Shown in pieces: positions 47,901 to 57,158 of a stretch of DNA of 64,000 nucleotides. The stretch comes from Plasmodium coatneyi (lineage: Eukaryota > Apicomplexa > Aconoidasida > Haemosporida > Plasmodiidae). The DNA lies in assembly GCF_001680005.1 (NCBI RefSeq), contig NC_033558.1:340501-404500 (forward strand), in the 5' to 3' direction. The position numbers and the translations under genes were made by a program. Below the pieces are notes generated by a model. That model was given only the letters and a program-made list of their open reading frames with translations, made no database searches and was not told the origin of the DNA. Position 1 is the stretch's first letter, and every line of letters begins with the position of its first letter.

Positions 47901-49423
47901 AGGTAATGCAAAAGACACAGGTAAGGACACCAGCTGTAATACTGTTGCACAAACTACAGGCCACACTGGAAATGTAGGTTCACTTTCAATTAGTGTTGCC
48001 ATTACAAATCCTGAAAATTGCCCTTACTACATTCCACCAACTACAGGCGCACCTACAGATGCTGTTTCCACAGCTGTTCTTGGAGCTGGAGGTCAAGATG
48101 ATAAGGCTCCTGCTGCAGGAGGTGGTGGGGGTGGGTCAATTTCAGTAACACCCAAGGCTGCCCAAATTAGCAACAAGATTGACCACCCTTCTGACCTCCT
48201 TACCCCATACCTTCCTACCATTCCTGTGTTCCTTGGTATGTCTGCTATGAGTTATTTCCTTTGGAAGGTAAGAAAAGGAAGGATAAAGCAAAAAAAATAA
48301 AAAAAGAAGAAAAGAAAAAAGAAAAAAGAGGAAAAAAAAAAAAAAAAAAAAAAAAAAGGAGAAAAAATATTTTCCGCAAAAAGAAAATATAAAAAAAAAG
48401 TTTTAGGGTTCTGGGTTCCGCGTTTGCAGGTGTAAGGACAACAATGTGGCCTGGTGTTCAGCTCTTTAGGGAAGGGTATACGTCTGAAGTGTGAATACTA
48501 AAAAAAAAAAAAAAAAAAAAAAAAATTATTTTTAGAAGAAGGAAAAAAAAAAGAAAGGAAAAAAAAAAGAAAGGAAAAAAAAAGGAGTGAATGAGTAAAG
48601 GAGTGTAAGGTTTCACATTGAAGGTGTGCGTAGGATTTCGCAATTTAGGGGTGTGCGTAGGATTTCGCAATTTAGGGGTATGCCTAGGATTTCGCAATTT
48701 AGGGTTTTGCGTAGGATTTCGCAATTTAGGGGTGTGTGTAGGATTTTGCATTTTAGGGGTGTGTTTAGGATTTCTTATTTAAGGGTGTGTAGGATTTCAC
48801 ATTTAGGGGATGTGTATAGGATTCCGCATTTTAGGGTGTAAGATTAAGGGCGTAGGGTGTGGAATTGTGCATTTTAGGGTGTAAGATTAAGGGCGTAGGG
48901 TGTGGAATTGTGCATTTTAGGGTGTAGGATTTCACACTTAGTGGTGTGTGGGACTTCACACCTAGGGGTGTCGGTTTTCGGACTTAGGTTAAAAATAGTA
49001 ATTATTCTTCTTAAAATCAACACTCACTCCTCTTAAAGAAACATTTTCTCCCTTTTTTTTCTTTTTTTATTGTAGTACTTTGGAATGCTTGGTAAAAGAA
49101 GAAAACATTACCGAAGATCTCATCAAGTACGTGGTCCACCTTACTTAGAAGAACAACTCCTTCCTCATGTGGACCAACCTGGTCCACTTGAATATTATTT
49201 AGTGAAGGAACGAAAACCTCGTTCTGCGCCTATAAAAACGAGGAAAAAACGTTCTGGTCGTCGTGGTGTGGGTCACCGCACGATTATTGATATTCATTTA
49301 GAAGTCTTAGACGGATGTCAAATGGAAGACCTACATTCGACGAAGCAGGACTTTTTTGAAGTTTTAGTTCAAGAATTTATGGGAAGCGAATTTATGAAGG
49401 AAGAAAATGTTCCAGAGGAATAA
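44928..49423 (+). CDS. SICAvar: SICA-2: complete short SICAvar gene
   Basis: Five exons in phase: 44928-45014 (29 codons), 45150-45951, 46105-46967, 47119-48267, 49076-49423, about 1,082 residues. Exon 1 (MAKTGDEMWKKWLRKWFDDM) has no signal peptide, as typical. Exons 2 to 4 each begin with a (D/N)xxW segment (DKIWADF, ENWEEIM, KNIWDYI) followed by six-to-ten-cysteine SICA domains (ELCRGMTRIRYF, CETMIKNLLIV, FCKLLMKVHLYM). Exon 4 continues through a low-complexity linker into the membrane span PYLPTIPVFLGMSAMSYFLW. Exon 5 is the cytoplasmic domain (KERKPRSAP, TIIDIHLEVLDG, QEFMGSEF). With three cysteine exons it is much smaller than typical long SICAvar genes and resembles the few-exon class. 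An early stop removes the acidic repeat tail. Confidence 0.94.
48606..48960 (+). repeat. Tandem repeat in last SICA-2 intron
   Basis: About a dozen units of GTAGGATTTCGCAATTTAGG, later GATTAAGGGCGTAGGGTGTG, in the intron before the cytoplasmic exon. Same family, same position and same gene-relative orientation as in SICA-1 and SICA-3. Confidence 0.9.
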
Positions 49424-49695
49424 GTTTCTATGGTTGGTGTTCCTAAGGAACGGGTTCAAAATTCAGATTCCGGGTTTAGGGAGGAAGACTTTATTCCTAA
49501 GGAAAATGTTCCTACGGTTGAGGTTCCTTAGGAATATCTTCCTTAAGAACTTGTTTCTTAGGAAGAAACAATTTGTAGCCAAATAGTGGATTCTCATTTT
49601 GGCGTTGGTGTGTTTGAGGAATGTGAAAGGGAAGAAAATGCGTGCGTGCTAAAGGAAATTGTACTTAGACCACTTATTACAAAATATTTAACATA
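49424..49695 (+). pseudogene. Decayed acidic tail downstream of SICA-2 stop
   Basis: Reading on in the same frame after the TAA at 49421-49423, the acidic tail is still recognisable (VPKERVQNSDSGFREEDFIP) but broken by further TAG, TAA and TAG codons. It then runs into a conserved-looking end (VFEECEREENACVLKEIVL) before TAA at about 49693. A matching segment occurs at about 55596-55710. The frame is preserved over 270 bp despite at least four stops, which fits recent loss of coding function. Confidence 0.7.
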
Positions 49696-50074
49696 ACCAT
49701 TGTAGGTGTAGTCGTGACAAACAATTGGAACAGAAATTATCATATAGGGCATTATATTTAATAATTTCTTCCTTACGAATGCGCTCTTTCCTCTTTTTTC
49801 TTTTCTTTTTTTTTTTTTTTTTTTGTATTGTATGAAGGTGTTCATGTTAATGCGTAATTAACATAAACGAAAAAAAAATTTTCCTCAGTTCACGAACCTG
49901 TTGGGAAACTTTTTTCACTAAGAAGATCTAATATGTTAAATTTTTTTTTTGTTATAGATTTTTGTCTGTATAAATTTTTTTCCTTTAAATGCTTTTTTTT
50001 TTTTTGGGGGCTAATTTTCTGTGACAAATTTACTAGGGCATTTTTTTTTTTTAGACTAATACTAAAAGTATAAT

Positions 50075-50785
50075 AAGAACAAGGAATGTGGCAGCTTTCC
50101 TCTGTTTTATGTAAACATCGTTATTTCGGTTTTGTTTGAACAGCGCATCTAAAAGATGTGTAACATAAAAGAAGGGGTGTCATATACTCTGCGCAGTATT
50201 GTACGTATTTTCATTTTATGAAATAAACGGAAAAAAAGTACACCCTTCCTTTCTTTTTACAACTTTATTAGGGCAATTTTTTTTTTTTTGTGCAATTTTT
50301 TTTTTTTTGTGCAATTTTTTTTTTTTTTGTGCAATTTTTTTTTTTTTTTGTGAAATTTTTTTCTGTGTGACAAAATTTATATTAGGGCATTCATTTTTTG
50401 ACAATTTCTTTTGGCTAATTTTTCTTTGCAATTTTTTCTGTGACAAATGTATATTAGGGCTTTCTTTTTTTTGCAATTTTTTTCTGTGTGACAAAATTTA
50501 TATTAGGGCACATTTTTTTTGACAACTTTTCTGACATTTCTTTTACGCAATTTTTTCTGTGACAAATTTATATTAGGGCATTTTTTTTGACAATTTTCCC
50601 TGTAACACGTTTTTTGTGACAAATTTATATTAGGGCAATTTTCTTTTTTTTGACTAATATTACACCTAAATTATAGTAAAAAAAAAGCGGAAGACGCAGC
50701 TTTCTTCCTCGGTTTTATGTAAACATTATTATTCCGATTTCATATGAATTGCATCTGAAAGATGTGTATAATCATAAAAAAGAAG
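50075..50785 (+). repeat. Direct duplication of about 95 bp around 50.1 and 50.7 kb
   Basis: The segment at about 50078-50175 (TCCTCTGTTTTATGTAAACA...CATCTAAAAGATGTGTAA) recurs with moderate divergence at about 50690-50785 (TCCTCGGTTTTATGTAAACA...CATCTGAAAGATGTGTAT). The interval between is a T-rich repeat array. Confidence 0.8.
50265..50650 (+). repeat. T-run / TTATATTAGGGCA repeat array
   Basis: About seven copies of a unit with the core GACAAATTTATATTAGGGCA followed by T-runs and GACAATTTT, preceded by five copies of TTTTTTTTTTTTGTGCAA. Unit length varies between about 16 and 70 bp. Confidence 0.85.
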
Positions 50786-51236
50786 GGGGCGGACCTGCGC
50801 GCACCTCGGCCAACCTTTCGGGAGAACCTACGCGAACCGTCGCGCACAATTTGGGAGGAGCACCTTTTTCAAATTTGTCCATAATTGGATCTTAGACAGA
50901 AAAAAAAAAAATTATTAAGAAAAATAACATATTTATGCACGAAAAAAAAAAATTAAAATAAAAATTCTAGGGATAAAATTTTATAACGGAATAAATAAGT
51001 ATTTTGAATCTTAAATTAAAAAATTTCCCAGGAAATCAATAAAGGGGAAAATTTTCTCTTGAACTTATGTTAATTACACATGAGCGTTAACACTTCCAAA
51101 CAACACAAAGAAAAAAAAAAGTTAAAAAAGAAAAATTCTTCTGTTCGTACACTGTATGAATTCCGTCCGGTTATTTATGCTCCTTCCAGGAAGTAAACAT
51201 TACATTTAATGTTACATTCCCCTTCCCACTTAAATG

Positions 51237-52933
51237 CTACATACGTTGATAACTAATGTTCTTCCTGTTTCCTGGTCTTCTATTGTTATTGTTCCTTCCC
51301 CTTCCTCTGTGTGGTGGCCCACCATTATATATGGTAGAAGCACGCGTCGAACTTTCTGCTGCTGTTGAAGCTAGTGTTGAAGAATTGTCTGTGTAATATA
51401 ATGTTGTTAAGGTCTCTTCTGTTAGAGCATCGAAATCGCTTTCAATTGTTCTTCTTTTTTTTCTTCTGTTATTGTTGCTGCTGCCTCCAAAGGTATTACG
51501 TAACCCTGAGAATAAATTGGTATACTAAGAGGAAAAAAGGAGGGAGGATAGGAATTTCTATATATATATATATCTAGTGTACAGTTTATTTATGTGTATT
51601 TTTATTTAAAGAAAGTATTAGTAAAATGCTATTATTTTAACTTTTATCATAGTGTTAATTATACTTTATATAAAAAGAAAAGAGCTGCTGGTATTCCTAT
51701 TGCTGCTGTAAGTCCACCAGACACGGCAGGTGCAACAGCACCCCCGGTATCATCGGAACCCCTTACACCTGCCCCTGCTGCTACAGCTGAAAAATAAGTA
51801 AAGAAAAGGAATAATATTAGCGTACTACTTTTCCTCCTTTTTTTTCTTTCTTCCTTTTCATTCTTTCCTTCCTTCGGGAAGGTAATATTCCCTTTCCTTC
51901 CCTCTGTCTGAATACACTTACCTAGTACACCCGTGGTGGCACCTGATGTTCCTTCCGCAGGAGGAGTTTCTTGTTGTGGTTGTTCGTTACCTGAAGAGTG
52001 AATAAAAGGGAGGAATGTTTCAATATAATCAGGAGTCATTAGACCCTAAAAATGTTGTGGGTGCACCCTTTCGGGTGCACTCAGGGGGGGAGTAAGTTTC
52101 CAAGGGACATATTCCCCCTCTTTTATTTTTAATACACGTTCCTTCCCATGTACAGATTTACATTTTGTTCTTCGTAACTCCTGCGGGTTGAGTTTTTCGT
52201 CCTTCCTTTTAAATACCGCACAATCTGAACCTCCCACAGTGTCCCCCTCATTGTCTCTGCACAGTTTGTTATAAGCTTCAGCAGCTGACTGTAGGTAATG
52301 TGCAAAGTGTTTACAGTACAGAATATTGTTTGTTGATAAATTCCCTTCTATTTTTTGGTAGTCCAAAGAATAGTCGGATACTACTTTCCTTCTAATAAAG
52401 AGGGCCTTGTCAATATTGCTCTCCTGGTACATATTGTTACACCCATCTTCAGACTTAATTTTCACCAATATTTCATAAATACTTTTCATAAGGTTTTGAA
52501 ATGAAGTGAAGTCGCTTGCACATTCCCATACTTTAGTCCCTAACCAATAATAGAAGAAAGTACAATACGAACTATAACGTGGGTTATTTCCTCCCTTTGA
52601 GTATGCATAACACCAGGCATTCACAATTTTATCTACTTCCTTCTTAATATTTGGGTGGGCATTTAATGCGTTACTCAGTGTACTCTCTGCATTTCCTGGT
52701 TCAATTCCATAGAGGCTACATTTATTCAAGCCCCCGTTGAATATTTCATATGCTGTTTTTGACGGCAATTCGAGGAGGTAAATGCTCTAGAAGTGTAATG
52801 AATGGAATACATAAAGTACATATATTTCTATGTGTTCCTTACACATTTCCTTATTACATTATGTATAAAGTACTATACCCACATTATAATTAATCCATTC
52901 TGAATAAAGAAAAGTTCATATTACTCCCGTCAT
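51237..52933 (-). CDS. KIR: KIR-3: KIR variant protein with extra linker exons
   Basis: Five exons in phase: 52933-52925 (ATGACGGGA, Met-Thr-Gly), 52786-52081, 51990-51922, 51786-51665, 51524-51237, about 397 residues. Exon 2 has KIR features: LPSKTAYEIFNGGLNKC start, CTFFYYWLGTKVW, SDYSLDYQKI and spaced cysteines. Two small exons then encode a Gln/Pro/Thr-rich and Gly/Ala-rich linker (NEQPQQETPPAEG; AVAAGAGVRGSDDTGG) and a membrane span ending AALFFLYK. The last exon is the basic/Ser-Thr tail (FSGLRNTFGGSSNNN). Splitting the linker and membrane segment over two exons differs from KIR-1 and KIR-2, where one exon covers everything. The weak exon-2 donor (CTGA|GTGCAC) is the only one that keeps phase. 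Confidence 0.88.
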
Positions 52934-53905
52934 TATTTATGTGCATATTTTTCTGTGTATAATGAATTCGTGTTAGGAATTGTTCTTATGTTCCGTATAA
53001 ATATATGTATGTGAATTTTGCTTGTTCCGTACTTATGAATATTAAATTTTTACTTTTTCCAAATAGTACACATTGTTCAATTTTTAATCAGTGATAATAC
53101 ACATAGGTATCAAAACATTAAGCATATAAATTTAAGGCAGAAATATGTTGGAATAAACATACTAGAACAACAGAATAGAGAAGAAAAATGGAATACCCTG
53201 TACTTACTTCCTTATTAATATTGTTCGATTATTCGTGATTACTCAGGACAGTGCATTATTATTTTTATGCTTCCGCCAGTACTTATATAAGAGTGCAATT
53301 TCCTCCTTTAAGAAGGAAATTGAGTATGCATTCTTTATTCATATTTTATTATGATTTAAGATGATTATTGCGAACTGATAATATGTATAGTATCGTTCCT
53401 ACACATAGTATCCTTTCTCGTTGAATGTGTATATCAATTTATATTTAGTAAAGGGCATCATTTTATAAGGAAGATGCAGGAATAATTTAACAGGAACACC
53501 TGTATTAATTATATGAAAGAAGGAATATGCTTATCCTCTTAATAATGCTTTCTTTAATATAATTTCTCCTTTAACTCATGAGTGTTAATTCCCACTAAAT
53601 CCTTCCTTCTTTATTTTTTAACTCCTAGTGAGTAAACCACGAACACGTTCCCTATCTAAGGTGTACACCTTTTCACGACAGCCCTTCCTCTTTTCCCCAA
53701 CACAGATTACATTTTATATATTCATGTATCTCCTTTTTTCTTTTTTTTTTTTTCATAAGACTAAGAAATTCAGGAGGGTTAAGAGAATTAAAAGAATAAC
53801 AGAAGTTAGAGGAACCGAAAGGGACCTCACAGCCTTAATGATCATTCTACACCTTCATTATTTGAAGTTCCTAAAGTTCAGAAGTATTTGAGAATATTTG
53901 GAATA
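52934..53905. other. KIR-3 upstream region and spacer before telomere-like arrays
   Basis: AT-rich 5' region of KIR-3. A plus-strand frame at about 53628-53890, following a TCCTAG acceptor-like site, has a basic start (SKPRTRSLSKVY), a hydrophobic middle and a basic end. It could be a fragment of an exported-protein gene but lacks any ATG or partner exon, so it is not called. Confidence 0.45.
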
Positions 53906-53909
53906 ATTC

Positions 53910-54595
53910 AGATGATTCAGGGTTCAGGGTTTACGGTTAAGGGTTTAGGTTTAAGGATTTAGGGTTCAGGGTTTAGGGTTTAGGGTTAAGACTTAAGGAT
54001 TTAGGGTTCAGGGATCAGGATTCAGGGTTTAGCTTTTATGGTTTAGGTTTTATGTTTCAGGGGTTAGGTTTAAGGATTTAGGGTTCAGGGTTTAGACTTA
54101 GGGATTTTGAGTTCAGGAATCAGGATTCAGGGTTTAGTGTTCGAGATTTAGGCTTGAGGGTTCTGACTTCAGGTTTGTGTTGTCAAGGTTATGTTTTCAA
54201 TATTTAGAGTTTATGGTTTAGTGGTAAGGCTTTAGGGTTTAGTTTTTAGAGTTTAGTTTTTAGGGTTTTTGTTTTAAGTTTTAGGGGGAGGGTTCAGCGT
54301 TCAGGGTTTAGGATTCAGGATTCCGGGTTGAGGTTTTTAAGGTTAAGAGTTTGGGGTTAAAGATTTAGAGTTGAGTTTTAAGTTTTAGGACTTAGGGTTC
54401 GGGGTTTAGAGTTCTGGGCTTAGTGTTCGTGGTTTAAGGTCAACGGTTAAGCATTTAGGATTAAGGGATTATGGATTAGGGTTGTTGCTTCTTAACTCGG
54501 GGCTTGGTGGTTCATGGCATAAGGCTTTACGTTTGGGGTCTTAGTGTTCAGGGTACAGGTTTTACTATTTAGGTTTTATGTTCCTGAGGAATGTA
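53910..54595 (+). repeat. Internal telomere-like array, GGGTTTA strand
   Basis: About 690 bp of degenerate heptamers GGGTTTA, GGGTTCA and AGGATTTA; these are permutations of the Plasmodium telomere unit GGGTT(T/C)A. Divergence rises toward the right end. P. knowlesi is known to carry such intrachromosomal telomeric sequences near variant genes. Confidence 0.95.
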
Positions 54596-54669
54596 TTAGC
54601 AACATTTCTGTTCGCAGTATCCTATTCGTGAGAAAACAATACGGTAGGGACCTAGGTACAAGAGTCTAA

Positions 54670-55060
54670 AATTTAGACCCTCAACCCTGAACACTAAATC
54701 CTGAAACCTAAAAACTAAAACCTAAACCCTAAAATCTAAACACTCAATCCTGATTCCTGAACCCTAAATCCTTAAGTCTTAACCCTTAATCCTAAGCCCT
54801 TAGTCCTAAAACAAGAACCCTAAACCTCTAAAGCATGAACAACTAGGCCCTCAGCGCTGAACTAAGAAACCTAAATCCTGAACACTAAAGCCTAAACCCT
54901 GAAACCTAAACCCTTAAACACATAAACCCTAAATTCTGAACCCTAAGGCCTAAGCTCTCAACTCTAAACCCTGAACCCTGAAAACCTGAAACCCTCAACA
55001 ATAAGCCCTGAACCCTAAACTCTAAACCCTAAATCCTGGAACCCTAAACCTTAAATGTTG
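54670..55060 (-). repeat. Internal telomere-like array, CCCTAAA orientation
   Basis: About 390 bp of CCCTAAA, CCCTGAA and CCTTAAA units, that is the same repeat as the array to the left but inverted. The two arrays converge with their G-rich 3' ends toward a non-repeat joint at about 54596-54669. Confidence 0.95.
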
Positions 55061-55194
55061 AACCTGAATATTGGGTCCCATTCCTGGGATTTTGAAGGTG
55101 GAACCCTGAGCCCAAATTGTGGGTGCCACTCCTGGGATACTAAGCCTGAACCTTGAATCTTCACCCAGGAATCCTCAACTAGATCCCTAATCCG

Positions 55195-55385
55195 AGAACG
55201 TACATTGTTACACCCTGAAATCATATTCTTACACCCTGAATCAATATTCTTACATCGCGAATCCACATTCTTATATCCAAAATCTATATTCCCACACCCT
55301 GAACCCATATTCTTACACTCTGAGCTTCCACTCTAATACCCTGATCCTACATCCTTACACCTTGAACCTACATTCTTATATCCTC
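55195..55385 (-). repeat. 24-bp tandem repeat next to telomere-like array
   Basis: About eight imperfect units of ATTCTTACACCCTGAATCCA. Because the period is close to 24 bp, the minus strand stays open (GCKNIDS-like heptad/octad repeats), but I regard that frame as a by-product of the repeat. Confidence 0.8.
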
Positions 55386-55589
55386 ACAAGTTCCATTCCT
55401 TTTCTTTTTCCTGTCCATCTTTATAATGTTAATTATTTTGTAAATTTCCGTACGTTACTTTACTTTTCATTCTTTTCCTTTTTTTCCTTCGTAAGTTCTC
55501 ATGAACTGAACATCTTTTTTAATTCTTCCCTTTTTTTTCAACTTTCACCTTTAAAAGTTGTGTACATTCTACACTTAAAGGGGTAGGCT

Positions 55590-55965
55590 ACGCCTTTATT
55601 GTGAGTGCTTATTTTGGGTTTGTTGTTTGAGGAGTGTGAAAGGGGAAGAGTAAATACGTGTGTGATAAAGGAGTTGTATATTTAGATCATTTATTACAAA
55701 CTATTTGAAAAAGCCAAAAAAGGGACATATAAATAAAATTCATATATGGGAACAATATTCCACTTTCCTTTCATTAAGCGACATATATAATTTGTTATAA
55801 TATTTGTATTACTTTTTATTTTTTTCACTTTTTTTTTTTTTTTCGTGTTGTATGGAAGTGTTTACATGTTCATGCGTAATCAATATGAGGTAAAAAAAAT
55901 TTTCTCAGCTCACAGACGTGTTAAGAAATTTTTTTACCTGAAGATCCAATATGTTCATTAATTTT
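55590..55965 (+). pseudogene. SICAvar 3'-end relic
   Basis: The segment at about 55596-55710 matches the decayed C-terminal tail of SICA-2 (TTTGAGGAGTGTGAAAGGGGAAGAG against TTTGAGGAATGTGAAAGGGAAGAAA). About 55845-55960 matches the SICAvar 3' flank past SICA-2 (TTCATGCGTAATCAATATGA; GATCCAATATG). No SICAvar exon precedes it: telomere-like repeat DNA lies directly upstream. This is the 3' remnant of a plus-strand SICAvar gene truncated at the array. Confidence 0.75.
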
Positions 55966-56009
55966 GTTACAGGTCTTCATATTTGTAATTTTTTTTTTTT
56001 TTTTTGTTT

Positions 56010-56720
56010 AATGTGCCAGTTTGCCCTTATATAATTTTATTTTTTTTCGTAGACACACATGTGTGACATGGTAAAATTTGTGTAATTGTACACAGTTCCC
56101 ACTTTTTTTTTTTGCGGAAAACAGCACATGTAATGTGATGCTTCGCTAAATTAACTTTGGGCAAAAAAAAAAAAAAAGCAGTGTAAGCCAAGCCCCTCCT
56201 TACTTTTTTGTGGTTGTTGCTTATTTGGTTGCTCCTTATTTGGGTTGTTGTTGTGCTTCCCCTCCCCTTTTTTATTGTGTATAATTTTTCCATTTTTTTT
56301 TGTTTTTTTAATTTTAGAAGGGTAGACTGAAATTTTTTTTTATGATCAAATGAGAAAATTCTTTTTTTTTTTTTTAATATTATGAATTCAATTCAATTTA
56401 ATTTTTTTTTTCTTCTATTTTTTTTGTTGAATGTACCAGTTGATCCTTTATTAGTTTATTTTTTTCGTACGCACAAGTGTGACATGGTAAAAATTTGTAA
56501 TTATGCAGTTCTTTTTTTTTGTAAGAACACACTTTTTTTTTTTTTTTGCGGGGAGGAGGAGAAGCGCACATGTGACATGGTAAAGAATTTGTACACAGTT
56601 CCTTTTTTTTAAGACACATTTTTGCGGAGCAGCGCATGTGATGCTTGGCTGGACTTCGTCAAAAAAAGCAGTAACCCCCCCCTTTTTTTTTTGTGCGTAC
56701 TTGCTCAGTTCTTTTTTTAA
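56010..56720 (+). repeat. Tandem duplication of about 410 bp
   Basis: Two diverged copies start at about 56010 and 56428. Each has in order: AATGTACCAGTT(T/G), a TTATTTTTTTCGTA(G/C)(A/G)CACA segment, TGTGACATGGTAAAA, TTTGCGG, CACATGTGA/GATGCTT(C/G)G and a poly-A/CAGT(G/A)TAA segment. The TGTGACATGGTAAA word occurs three times. Confidence 0.75.
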
Positions 56721-57158
56721 AAATTTTAAAGGTAGGACTTTGTTTTTCTTTTTTTTTTATTTCTTCTTTCTGTCTTTTTTTATTCCTTTTCTTCATTTTT
56801 CTTTCTTTTTTTCCTACATTTATAAGTTTGAATAAGCACATAAGGAAAGAATACTCCCAACGCAGATGCGGAAAAAGAACAAAAAAAAAAAAAGAAAAAT
56901 GTGCTGACCTCTTCAAAAAAGTATTTATGTTTAAAAAAAGAAAAAAATAATTTTGAAAATAAAAAAAATTACAAGTGTAAAAACTTATAACAAAAAAAAT
57001 TTCATGAACATATTTTGGGTTGTCAATAAAAAAAATTATCCAAACAAATCAAACTAAAGTGGGTAAGAAAATTTTTTTCCTTTTGGCTTATTATTAATTA
57101 CACATGAACGTAAACAATTTAATACAGAACGAAAAAAAAAAAAAAAGAAAAATATTTA
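56721..57158. other. 3' flank of SICA-3
   Basis: It holds a plus-oriented boundary element at about 56805-56880 (CCTACATTTATAAGTTTGAA, then ACATAAGGAAAGAATACTCC) and, closer to SICA-3, the SICAvar 3'-flank motif in minus orientation at about 57095-57122 (TTAATTACACATGAACGTAA). No gene. Confidence 0.65.

Larger units (their letters stand above)
49696..51236. other. Spacer between SICA-2 and KIR-3
   Basis: SICAvar 3'-flank motif (GTTAATGCGTAATTAACATAA) at about 49845-49866, T-run repeats, a direct duplication (separate entries), a short GC-rich patch at 50788-50880, and a reversed 3'-flank motif (TTAATTACACATGAGCGTTA) at about 51068-51090 although no minus-strand SICAvar gene ends here. No coding sequence seen. 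Confidence 0.6.

Noticed and set aside
50199..50522. Phe-rich plus-strand frame and Lys-rich minus-strand frame
   Set aside because: They are products of the T-run repeat array.
53628..53891. Small exported-type protein (RTRSLSKVY start, hydrophobic middle)
   Set aside because: No ATG, no partner exon and no clear export motif; possibly a gene fragment but not supportable.
55051..55308. Repeat protein GCKNIDS on the minus strand
   Set aside because: The open frame follows from a 24-bp tandem repeat beside telomere-like DNA and has no start exon or flanking gene signals.
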